From the NCBI GenBank assembly GCA_025201805.1, contig MU619261.1:146445-188581 (forward strand): DNA of 42,137 bases, in the 5' to 3' direction. The DNA is from Parasitella parasitica. Taxonomy: Eukaryota; Mucoromycota; Mucoromycetes; Mucorales; Mucoraceae. Of this stretch, positions 22,654 to 32,678 are shown piece by piece (the first letter of the stretch is position 1; each line of letters opens with the position of its first letter). The notes beneath the pieces are model-generated. The model was not told where the DNA came from. It saw only the letters and a program-made list of their open reading frames with translations, and did not search any database. The position numbers and the translations under genes were made by a program.

Positions 22654-23389
22654 TTAGCTGCATTTCGCAGTTTATTAAATGTCATGACAACTTTCAATTT
22701 GCTTTTGTATCCATTCAAAACCATCTACGGCACTAGGCCCAACGTCATAGAAAAAATTCAAGGCATTTTTCATTCATATACACCGTTTAATACTACGAGG
22801 TTCCAGACACATGTGTATTTTTTGTTTATTTGCAAAAATGGAAAGAAAATGGTCTTTCTTTTGGCAGAAAAAGAAAAATCAGGGCTCTAATCAAACTATA
22901 CATGAAAATCAAAATATTTAATTATGTTCGAACTTTAAGAGTATTCTTCTGGCATATGAGAGCATCAGTGGCATTTTCAAAGACTATTCAAGTACATAGT
23001 GATGTTTTCGCATCAGTTAATCTGTAGTGGATAAACGATATCATATTGAATGCCAGTTGTTTCCCCTTCTGTCAATTACGCTATAGGATGCAAATATGGC
23101 AAGTATGATTCATAAAAAAGTTCTATTTTCTGAAAAGTAGCCATGGGAGACTGATGTCTTGTGTCAAAAATATTTCTTCTAATACATGATATGTGCAATT
23201 TATTGTTTTCCATATTCTTTGCCAACAGAAGATGGCCTAAATATTTTATATAAATAAGAGTGTAATTTGAATTGTTTTTGTCCCTCATCACTGTGTGATT
23301 TTTCCCAATTCGTCATATACAAAAAGCGTTGATCGCCCTCAATTATAGTACTGTATATTCATCTACTCTGCAAATACCAATTTTCCAAA
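22654..23389. other. Intergenic DNA, no gene seen
   Basis: About 735 bp of AT-rich sequence lies between the amidohydrolase stop and the secreted-protein start. It holds short frames only. It should include the 3' region of the first gene and the promoter of the second. Confidence 0.5.
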
Positions 23390-24079
23390 ATGAAACAAGC
23401 TCTCTCAGTAACATCAATATCCATTGTATTGATTATAATATCTTTGATCTTATCAGGACTGGCGGCTCCTCTTGAAAAGCGAAGTATCCCATCATGCTAC
23501 AAGTCGGTCAAGATGACTTACTATTGGATCCCTAAAGAAGGCGAGAAAGACATGAACAATAAAGGCAAGAGTATCAAGCTCAATGGCATCAAAACCAAGA
23601 AGCTCAAAGATAAAAATGGCAAGAAAATCGCAAAGGTTTCCAAGGTGACATACAATAAATTTCAAATGGAAGGCACTGGCTTGTTAAAGTCTGGCACCAT
23701 GGTAAATCTTAGCACAAGTAAGAAGACTTTCATGAAGGTCGATCGTTCAAAAGCTCCTTATGGTTTAGGTCCCAATAACAAGGGGCTGGTTCCTTGGGTC
23801 AGTGTCGCTTCTAATGATATCAAGCTTGGCACCACTCTATATATTAAAGAATTAGACGGTATTACTTTGCCGAATGGTGTATCTCACAACGGCTGTGTAC
23901 GTGTTGATGATCAAAGCTGGAGTATGGGAAGCTGTCAGCTTGACTTCTTTGTCCTTCAGTTCAGTGCTTATCAAGTGTTGGACAAGAAAATCCCCTCAAA
24001 AGTCAAGGCTACCGAGAAATCTTGTAAAGTCAAAGATTATGTAAATTCTAGCGTTAAAAAGTGGGCTGTTCTTGCTTGA
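23390..24079 (+). CDS. Secreted 3D-domain (double-psi beta-barrel) protein
   Basis: A single exon encodes 229 aa. Residues 1-26 form a signal peptide (SISIVLIIISLILSGLAA), followed by a Kex2 site at K30-R31, so the mature protein probably begins at S32. The mature part is Lys-rich. The core matches the 3D domain, named for its aspartates: TYYWIPKEGE early, then WVSVASNDIKLGTTLYIKEL and GCVRVDDQSWSMGSCQLDFF. This fold occurs in MltA-type lytic transglycosylases, YuiC/Sps-type bacterial proteins and some fungal secreted proteins. Four Cys residues could form disulfides. It may act on cell-wall polysaccharide, but no catalysis can be claimed. Absence of introns contrasts with most neighbours and fits either a short secreted gene or old acquisition from bacteria. 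Confidence 0.8.
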   Translation: MKQALSVTSISIVLIIISLILSGLAAPLEKRSIPSCYKSVKMTYYWIPKEGEKDMNNKGKSIKLNGIKTKKLKDKNGKKIAKVSKVTYNKFQMEGTGLLKSGTMVNLSTSKKTFMKVDRSKAPYGLGPNNKGLVPWVSVASNDIKLGTTLYIKELDGITLPNGVSHNGCVRVDDQSWSMGSCQLDFFVLQFSAYQVLDKKIPSKVKATEKSCKVKDYVNSSVKKWAVLA

Positions 24080-26393
24080 TTATGTATATATTTATATTTT
24101 TGATTACTATTTATTTGCCATTGAATGGTAACTCTTGTTTATTTGCTGTCTTTTTTTTTTTCGCAATAAATTTTCATTGTAAATGTATACAAGACAAACG
24201 TTTGAGATAGTAGTTTATATACTTATATCATGTCTATCACGCTTAAAACTTGAACAAAGGATATAAATATTACTTCTATTGATTAAGCTGGTGGTTTCCT
24301 GTGCATCATTATGCTAAATAAAAAAAAATTGTACTTGCAGTTCTAAAGTAGACAGTAAATATATGTGCCAACGCAGAAGAAAATAACGTTGAGTAGAAAT
24401 TTAACATTGCCTTCCCCGAATGGAAAATTGGTATATGGCTTCCAAGACGAAGCACTCACAGGAATCGGGAGCTTACTAGTTTTGCTTGATTCAAGCTTAC
24501 AGACTTTAGCAAATGGGTAAAACTATCACCAAACAATTTCTATTACAAAAAACAACAGATTGCTAAAAACGATTAGAAACAACCTTGGAAAAAACATTCA
24601 ATCGATGTATTGTGAAGATGAGAAAGAGTATAAGCATTATTGTGCTTTAGAGATGAAAACAGTATAAAAAATAAATATTATCAAGTAAAAAAGTCGTATG
24701 ATTAACAGGTTGTGAAAATTTACGCTGTTCTTTGATAAGCTTTCGTTTTACATCTGTTACTTGGTACTTCGATAAAATAAATTAATCTGGTATTAACGTA
24801 TGTATTGAAGAGCAAAAGATTTTTTTTTTTCAAAACTGATCAAAAATTAATTACATTTGCAGATAAGCTTTGAACTATGCGTTACCCATTGGAAATAAAT
24901 ATATAAAGTATATATTAGATAGCCCTAATTATGATGATGTATCAGACAAGTGTGGTTTATTCTTTATACAAAGGTATCGGCGTTTATATGCATTTCTCGT
25001 TGGAGAGTTACTGTTTTTTTTTGTCAGCTAGATATGCCTCATAGCAATTAGGGCATTCAGAAAGTACGCACAGTTCTTGCTTTTATAACCCAAGAAATAA
25101 CAAATCCTTCCGAATGCATAACAGGCTCCGCTGAACTAACAGACTCAACACGACGTCCAAGATCAATAAATGATTTTGACCATGGCCGTATGAGCGTTGA
25201 GTGTACTAGCAGTGGACCCCTGATGTGGATGGTAGAGAGAATCAAAACATAATCTAATACCAACCCTGGATTTCAACTACGCTGCGCAAACAGCTCTTTC
25301 ATGCTAAAACCTCTTGAACCAACACCACCTTTAGTTGCTGATTTGCTAACAAGTTAACAAACGAATGTAGAGAGTTCAGGAACAATATAAGGTTGTATAA
25401 CAGTGCACTGAGTTTTGCTTCGATGGAAATTAAGAAAAAAAAAAACAAATCAGACTGCAGGAAAGCAAGAGATCTTGAGAGAACAAGAAATTCGATGTAG
25501 TGGTGCATACACCTTTAGGAAGTGCGTACTATTTATTGGGTAGTGGTTTACCTGCGGCTGGAAAACGTCCATCACTCTCTCAGATTTAAATTTATGAGCC
25601 TGATAATGAGTTGGGCAATTCTGGGCCAGTGGGAATAAGGTACCTATCAGATGAGGTTGACTCCAGGGTATGTGCAGCATGCCTGATCTTGGATAGGGAG
25701 GTGTTTTTAATAGAAGTTATGAACTGAAAACTTTTATATTCCACCATTTCGTATAAGAAAGTAGCAGAGTGAGGATTTGGATATTTCATAATTTTAGAAT
25801 TATTACATCTTTATTAGAAGAGCACTTATTTTCTAAAGAGGTTGCCACCATCAAAAGTGATGTTGGAATTGAACAGCTTTATGAAGTGAAACTGGCCTAC
25901 AACAACTACACGTGTTGGATGCCATGAAGCGGGCGTATTAAACAGCATGGTTTGCAATTATAATCCATATAGATGATAGCAGCGAGGTTGTAACCAAGAA
26001 GCGGGCGCAAGGTTCAATGATAAAATACGATGAAAAGCTTACTGAAATCAATGGACCGCATCTTCATCCATGATTTTTTGGATATCGTGTCAGATATTAG
26101 ACAAAATAGAGATTTTAACTATCTCAAACGGCGCAAAAATCGATGTTACGAATGAAATGGCAAGCATCATCAATGATGACCGTGGCACATAAGAATTCCG
26201 AGATAATACTTTGCCAGATGAGGAGCTTCTTTGGAAATAAAATAAAGAATGATCAGTGGAGGCCAATACGGTGAGCAAACGGAACAATTTTTTGATCCTG
26301 TTTCGTAAACATCTGAAATTAAATTTGTATGATTGATGCCCAAAAAAAATATTTTTTGAATTCTTCTTTTCTTGCTCTACTCTACATTTGACA
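24080..26393. other. Gene-poor region holding a probable coding relic
   Basis: The first kilobase (to about 25030) is AT-rich with nothing recognisable. From about 25050 to 26250 the base composition rises and long near-open frames appear (listed separately). The last 100 bp must hold the coilin promoter; a T/C-rich stretch precedes the coilin ATG. Confidence 0.45.
25052..26250 (+). pseudogene. Possible decayed protein-coding gene, family unknown
   Basis: Plus-strand frames here give protein-like segments broken by single stops or frame changes. One begins KVRTVLAFITQEITNPSEC near 25061 and continues in the same frame past one stop to PPLVADLLTS. A second, near 25490-25735, has FDVVVHTPLGSAYYLLGSG, one TAA, then ELGNSGPVGIRYLSDEVD in the same frame. 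A third, near 25811-25920, has FSKEVATIKSDVGIEQLYE. A fourth, near 26080-26190, has DKIEILTISNGAKIDVTNE. I could not join them by splicing. The minus strand is also fairly open, so strand is not certain. No domain was recognised. Confidence 0.3.
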
Positions 26394-28116
26394 ATGCGTA
26401 TTAAAATAACAACAGCACTACCTCTACCGAAAAGCCAGTTTTGGTTTGCGATTAACGAAAAGCTAGAGAAACAATCAATTCACCAGCTTACTAAAAAGGT
26501 TGTGGATCAACTTGACCTTTCTACTGATGCAGCTAATCTTAAAATGTTAATGGATGGTTTTCACCTATTGCCACAAACGACAATCAAGGACCTCTTACGT
26601 GACGGCGATCTTGTTCTGTAAAGCAACCTACATCTAATATAACATGGAAGTTGTTTATGTGTACTGGATATATTAACTGTCCTACATTTCTCTATTTTGT
26701 AGAATTAAAGAGGATTTTGTTAAAAAACCTACTACCGCCACAAAAAAGCGAAAATCACGTAAATAACAATGTAAAAAAAATGAGCATTACATGTCACTAA
26801 TAAACTCATCCTAAAGCTGAACAATTAGAAGAAGCTAAAGAAGACAATGCACTGGATGCACGTCCTATAAAAAAGCCAAAAAGGTCCAAATCTAGCATCC
26901 CCAAAGACAGCGTCAAAAATAAGGCAGATACTGTTACGCTCACTCAAAAAGCTGAGAAAAAATCAAAGAAGAAGGGAGAGGAGACAAAGTTGAAAACGAA
27001 AAAAACACCATTAGCTACAAAAGAGAACAAGCAGCAAAGTGCACCTTTTGAAGGGCTTGACAAGACAAAGAAGCGAAATATGCGGCGAAAAACATTAAAG
27101 CAGCATCACCGTATGCTTCAAAGTGAATCTGATATTTCTGTGAGACAGACGAAACAACAGCTTCGACCATTAGAAGAGATTGATCCAGTGCATGAATTAC
27201 ATGTCGAAAAATTAAAGATATCAACCAATGAACCTTCCGAAGGACTCTTGAAAAAGAACAAGAATAAAAAGAAGAATCATTTGAAAGGATCCAAAGCAGA
27301 AAGCAGATTGCATGTCTACTATGAACAGCAAGAAGGCATAGAAACAAATATAGATACGGTTGCCATGGAAACCGTAAATGATGTCTCAAATTCAGGCACC
27401 GTTGCTATGCAAAAAAATAGCACCACAACTACCATAAACAGATCTAATCTTTATGGTCGTGCATTTGTTACCTCTATGGAGTCCGAACCTAAATACAAAG
27501 GCCATCGCGGCCCTGATCGTCAATATCCTATTCACAAAGTTCCTACATTATTTTATGCAGAGGAGCCAAGTCAAGATGAATCATCAGAACCAGCTAAAAA
27601 CATACAGTCTAAAGCCAATACTACAACTGTAATGCCGGTCATGAAAGCCACTGACAAACCAGTTGATTATAACAGCTTCCCAGCTGCTGATTTTGAGTCG
27701 AATATACCTGCTATCGGCGATCTTTTAGCCATCAAGGTAGGCAGTTTCAATTGTTTGTACAGGCGTTTGTGTCAACTGTTTTACAATAGACATTGGAGCT
27801 GACTGCCACTTACACGCCTGAAATTTCAGCTTGGAAGCAAGTTATTCTCAAAGAGATAAATTTACCAAATACAATTACTTTTCAATATATCGAGGGGTTT
27901 GGTAAAACTAGCACTAGAGGCGGTAAATTCGATATTAAAAAACATCAAAAAAAAAGATTTGATAACTGGTATCAAGATGAATATGATGAAACAGAAGATC
28001 AAATACAGGATGAAGAGGAGGACACCGATCTAGTTAATGAAGATGAGCAAGAACAAGATTTGGTTACAGTTAACATTCATGACATATATGACATCAAGAA
28101 CATGTCAAATTTGTAG
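26394..28116 (+). CDS. Coilin (Cajal body scaffold) homologue
   Basis: Four exons (26394-26617, 26703-26758, 26817-27736, 27790-28116) encode 508 aa; introns are 85, 58 and 53 nt with matching phases. Residues 1-78 resemble the ubiquitin-like self-association domain of coilin (FWFAINEKLEKQSIHQLTKK, then LMDGFHLLPQTTIKDLLRDG). The centre is very Lys-rich with nuclear-localisation-like clusters (KKPKRSK, KKNKNKKK) and probably disordered. Residues about 375-440 match the C-terminal Tudor-like coilin domain: PAIGDLLAIKTLELTATYTP followed by EISAWKQ; the animal and plant versions read VGDLIAFK-LELT--Y-P-VS. The tail is acidic. Coilin organises Cajal bodies, where snRNP and snoRNP maturation occurs. 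It is convergent with prefoldin 6, stop codons 13 nt apart. Confidence 0.85.
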
Positions 28117-28129
28117 GGCAAGTTTATTA

Positions 28130-28748
28130 CTATTTTGCTGCCAATTGTTGATATTGCATTTGTAGCTGACCAATCTGTATAATTAAATAAATACTTTGTT
28201 GCTGTTACATATTTACCAAAATTACCTCTTGTTTTTTGGCTTCTGATTTTTGTGTTAAATCATTTAATTGAGCTTCGACACGCTTACTTTTTTTTTTTTG
28301 TCGACAAAAGGGAAACGTAAATAATAGTAGAATCTACAAAATCGAGAAATATAAACTTACATTTCACTCGAGATCAGGTCGAGTCTGTTCTTGACATTGG
28401 TTGAAGCTTCAGATTTATCTTGCTTCACTAAAACAGGGCCGATAAGTTTATAAATGTTGCTTTCATCATCCAAGTTTTCAAATTCCTAGATACACATGTT
28501 AAATCCAAGGCTTTGTTCGAAAAAGATAATATTACAGTGTTGACAAGCTCGTTTTCCTGCTGTTGTGATTCTAAACGTTGTCTTGATTCGATAACTTGGG
28601 AAAGATCTACATGAAGTGGATGTTATAAGAATGTTTCAAGTGCCAAAAAAAAAAAATCAGACGAGGGTAGCAAGGTACCTTTTTGTAATAATTGGAAAGC
28701 CTTTGATTCGGCTTCGAGCTTGGCTTCGATAGCAGATAATGAGCTCAT
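28130..28748 (-). CDS. YKE2: Prefoldin subunit 6
   Basis: Five exons (28680-28748 plus one base to 28679, 28536-28606, 28361-28485, 28226-28286, 28130-28174) encode 123 aa, the usual size of a beta-type prefoldin. Introns are 72, 50, 74 and 50 nt. Two coiled-coil helices flank the conserved hairpin segment: IESRQRLESQQQENELVNTE, then NIYKLIGPVLVKQD and the SEIKRVEAQLNDL helix. Prefoldin is a cytosolic hexamer that passes nascent actin and tubulin to the chaperonin CCT. The acceptor of intron 3 follows a run of A instead of pyrimidines when read on the coding strand, which is unusual. Its 3' end faces coilin with almost no gap. Confidence 0.95.
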
Positions 28749-28915
28749 TTGTTTATTTATTAAAAGGTATAAAGGCAAAGGAAGGAAGAAATAAGAGGAA
28801 AGGACACGCAAACGTTACATTGTACGAGAAATAAGCCACCACCACCATCATCAACTTTCATGTACGCGTTGATGATTGAGTTTGGATATATACAGAAGAG
28901 GAAGAAAGAAGTTGC

Positions 28916-30025
28916 CTATAAAGCCCTCAATTTAAGCCTTTCAATATCTTGAACTACTTTTTCGATGCTTTCTTCTGTAACCTTGGGTCTCGATTCAAAC
29001 GAGTTTAATTTGAGTGTTGGTGTTGTTGGGGTTGCTGGTCTGAAATCAGCATGAGATTTATGCACTATGTTAACGAAAATCAGCATCTGTACACTTTACA
29101 GTCATTGTAATGCCTACTTTTAAAATAAAATAATTGAATATCAGCAGGATACAATAGCTCTGTCAACGTTGACTTCACCAACTCATCATCTATTTTTGAA
29201 TTACTGTGTGCAGTCCATATTTGATAATTATCTACATTTTGACGACAGGAAACAGATACACCGTACACTGTATTCTTTATCCAATCCATATTCTCTCCAA
29301 TGAGTAAAACCAAAATATCCCTCCAAGCTATAACCGAATGTTGTTTGTTGATTTTAAAATTGTAAGATCCACCATATTCATTATGAGGATCTTCCCTGTT
29401 GCGCTTTTTTGTTACGTTATGACTCGGTAAAAAGCTGAAATTATTACGTACCAAATCGGCTTGATGCCCTTCTTCATAAAATGGAAATTACTCCTGAATC
29501 CAAGTTTATCAGGACCATCAATATTATTATGTACTGCCCAGAATTTCTATAGTGCTCATTAGATGGTATACAGCTACAAGCGATATCTATATCTAGTACA
29601 TACTTGTACTGTTTTCACAGAAGAAATAACTTGTAGATTTGCCTCGTATTCCGTGGCTGGTCGATTAGGTACGAATCTGTTGTATGTGTATGATAAATTT
29701 ATAAAATTGGAATCCGCTTTTATGAGTGATACACTTACTTGTCATACCAAAAAGTCCATTCGTTCTGGAGCGGTATCTCTCCCATGCTTTTTAGCCTTTG
29801 CTTGGTTTCTTTATTCAATATAATGACCTTATTTTTGTAAATATATTCGTCTTTACTATTAGTGTGTGCTAGGGTAATATGATTTAGAGAAGACATTTGA
29901 CCAAAGTAATCTTCAGATGCGGCGGAAGTAACACATTTTAAAGGGCTTTGCGGCTGTTTTCCGGGAAATTGAAAGACTGTGATAGCAGAAGACAGTGGCT
30001 TTAATGTATAATTTGGTGGAGACAT
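28916..30025 (-). CDS. eIF4E-family cap-binding protein, class II-like (4EHP type)
   Basis: Five exons (29739-30025, 29604-29676, 29452-29546, 29118-29395, 28916-29034) encode 283 aa; phases all match, introns 62, 57, 56 and 83 nt. The fold is clear: PLQNEWTFWYDKF, EYEANLQVISSVKTVQ, FWAVHNNI, SNFHFMKKGIKPIWEDP, GGSYNFKINK, WRDILVLLIGE and VYGVSVSCRQ. W152-E153 equals human eIF4E W102-E103, which grips the cap base. The partner of W56 is Tyr (Y106), the mark of class II proteins such as 4EHP, while W90 keeps the residue equal to W43. An N-terminal extension of about 80 residues is unrecognised, as is the Thr/Pro C-terminus. Class II members usually repress or modulate translation. The intron-4 acceptor (29035) was chosen for phase. 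Divergent from the CMD gene. Confidence 0.9.
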
Positions 30026-30190
30026 CTTATAGTATGTATCTACAAGATGGAAAAAAAAAGAAAGAGAAAGGAGAAAGAAAAAACGTTATAATTTCAATGC
30101 ACTCTACTTTTCGATTTAAACCTCGACAAGAAAGGGGTAAAAGGCAATGCAAGTTTGTATGTAGATTATCATTTTTCTTTCTTCTTCGCC
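30026..30190. promoter_or_regulatory. Compact bidirectional promoter region
   Basis: Only 165 bp separate the divergent start codons of the eIF4E-like and CMD-like genes, so both promoters must overlap here. It contains purine-rich (AAGAAAGAGAAAGGAGAAAG) and, nearer the CMD start, pyrimidine-rich tracts. Confidence 0.6.
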
Positions 30191-31069
30191 ATGAATCTTA
30201 CTGAATCTTATACCCAGTTGGCTCAGCTACGAGTTGATGCATTGCTTCCATCATTGGTTGCAATGCTTTTGGTGAGAATAAACCCAAATGTCCAATACAA
30301 ATAAAGGTGTATTAAAGCTTTTTTCAAGTGCGTAGCGCTTACTGCTTCTAATAATCCTCAAGGCGTTCCTATCATAATGAATCATTATCTGGATCAAGTC
30401 GAATCTGCAGAAGAGCAAGTGAAGTGGATTGAGTATACTCGAAGTGGCATCTTTAAAAGTATTGTACTTTGTGGTGGTCCAAGGGTAAATATATGTAATT
30501 TCATCATTATATTATTTCTGTATTTTATTCTGTATATGATCAGGTAATAAATGCCGAGATAGCGCTTTACAATAATTTGTCTGCTCAGTATCAATCATTG
30601 TTACGAAAAAGAGCTCTCAAGTAGGTCTTTTTATATCATTGAAATGTTGCATTTTGCATAGTAAACAGCTTTAAAAAAAAGCTCACAAGGAAACTCTGCA
30701 GTATGGGATACGCGAGGAATGAATTTTTTTAATCAAGTTTATGGTGTTGAATCAGAAAAAAAATATCAAGTTATTCAAAGGGCTAGCCCGGATTTGTGGT
30801 ATTTTGTAAATGAAGTTTACGGCAACATTGTTTCTGATATGACATATTTGGATGGCATCGATACCGAATTACAAGTAATTGTTAGCTTGATTCAGATAGA
30901 TGCAGGGCCTCAAGTAAGATCTTTCTGTGTCATCATCTAAATAACTTTTATTTACGCAAAAATATAGCTGCAGGATCATATCTTGGGCGCTGAAAGAGTA
31001 GGTGCTACAAAGGAACAAATAAAAGCAGCAGAATTCATTGGTTACAAAGTGAAGCACCTACTGAAATAA
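30191..31069 (+). CDS. Carboxymuconolactone decarboxylase/AhpD-like protein
   Basis: Five exons (30191-30271, 30329-30484, 30544-30620, 30682-30913, 30968-31069) encode 215 aa; introns 57, 59, 61 and 54 nt. The all-helical CMD pattern is visible twice: SGIFKSIVLCGGPRVINAEI, and LQVIVSLIQIDAGPQ joined to LQDHILGAERVGATKEQI. The latter is the typical last helices of fungal CMD-like proteins. The redox CxxC of true AhpD is not visible, so peroxidase activity is doubtful and the function is unknown. Homologues are often annotated as peroxisomal or mitochondrial, but no clear targeting signal is seen. The donor of intron 1 (GTGAGA) and the A-rich acceptor of intron 3 are less typical, yet the phases agree. 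Confidence 0.75.
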
Positions 31070-31173
31070 GGTATTCAAGGTGTTGCAGGATTCCTGAACA
31101 TTATCAAGATTTAAGCTGCATAACAGTATTAGATACGAATAAATAAAAAGAAAAGTGATCTTTTGAGATTAAC

Positions 31174-31801
31174 TTACTCATCCATGCCCTTGAATTTGAA
31201 TTCATCTCCATCAACATTAAAAAAGCGAGGCTTCCATTCAATATTTTTCTGTTCGCGCTCTTTCCTTAGAGTACGTTCTTCATCTTCAACCTTTGTCTTT
31301 TCATCCGTGGCCATATCTTGATTATCCGCTAAAAGCCCTTCAGTTAATTTAGCCCAAAGTCGCCTAGATTCTTTTTCCTCTTGGTTTTCAGGAACTTGCA
31401 GAGGATATTTGACGTAATCACGAACATCGACCATCAGATCAGGCTTCGTTTCTTCTTTAACGCTCTTTTTACCAAGTGACTAAACGTATACTCGTATATT
31501 TAACCTATCCGTCTAATCCATATTTTTGTATTCATGCCTTACCAATAGTCCACTGATACTGCTTTTCTCAGGAGGTGTGTACTTTTTGATAAAAAGTTCC
31601 CCAGACCATTGGCCACTGATCTCATACAGAATTTCTTGAGTAGACTCTCGTTTTATCTTACCAACTACTGAATTGGGTTGGCCAGAAAAGAATCCTTTGG
31701 TTTGGAAATCCAATTCACAAATCAAATCACTTGAAACACATTGAATTGTCGAGGCATCGCCTAATTCTAACGTCATTGTACCAAACCTAAANNNNNNNNN
31801 N

Positions 31802-31857
<56 letters not shown>

Positions 31858-32678
31858 CCCGTTAAACAATATTTGCATTGGAAAAAAAAAAGCAATGAAC
31901 ACTTACAATACACCACGAGCATACATGTTTGGCATCTTTACTTGATATAATTCATCATGCCTTGAAGGCAAGATGAAATTGATGGTACCTTGCATTAAAG
32001 ATGCCACACTGTTGCCATAGAAACGAGATTTGGGTTTCAAATCACCAGTTATTATGACTTTATGTTGTGGACATGTGTAAAAATAAGCTGAAGCAGGTGG
32101 ATGGTGGGACACTTGTTCAGCAATGTAAAACGCTTCAGAATTATCTTGGTATTTGTATTTACAGCGAAAAAATTCACCAAGTACAGGGTTGAATGGCTTT
32201 TTGACGCCCTTTTTTTTCGATAGAGGTTAGATATTTCCAGTGTGAATATAGTAGTAAAGTGCAAATAATACCTTCGGTTTGATATGCCAACCAGACAAAA
32301 ACCATTTAACGACAGCAATGAATCTCTGGGTATCATCCTCAATGTCAGAAACTCTGTACACACAAAAAAAAATAGTGCAGGAATTTAGACCAACTGAAGG
32401 TTCATAAATTAAACAAGACTTACGGTAAAATGAACTCTGGATGTGCCATGAAATCGGTAATTCGCTCAAGCATGCTTCTCGGTTCCAGTACAAATGTTGG
32501 CAATGTTACTCGATGCTATCAACGTTTAATTATTTAACATGTTTATGTTGTACGATAAAAAATCAATTACCAAGTCCATGCCTTTTGTAAGCTGAGAGGC
32601 TATAGCCATGAGGATACTGCGAGACCCCTCTGCAAGTTCCTCTGTGTTGCTTTCATTATCAGCGGTATGGTGAGGCAT
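31174..32678 (-). CDS. Oxysterol-binding protein (short Osh/ORP type)
   Basis: Six exons (32571-32678, 32424-32515, 32272-32353, 31907-32208, 31543-31786, 31174-31479) encode 377 aa. The signature EQVSHHPP is at about residues 125-132. Around it are [15 protein letters not shown] (the lid region), [45 protein letters not shown], and near the end [13 protein letters not shown] and [14 protein letters not shown]. These proteins exchange sterol or phosphatidylserine for PI4P between membranes. No PH, ankyrin or FFAT part is present, so it belongs with the short Osh4-7 class. Intron 4 (31787-31906) contains a 10-N assembly gap and a 54-A tract (T on the coding strand). The coding exons on both sides are intact. 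Other introns: 55, 70, 63 and 63 nt. Confidence 0.94.
31792..31855. repeat. Assembly gap (10 N) and 54-A homopolymer
   Basis: Ten undetermined bases (31792-31801) adjoin an uninterrupted 54-A run (31802-31855) inside an intron of the oxysterol-binding protein gene. The gap is probably caused by the homopolymer, and true lengths are unknown. Confidence 0.95.
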
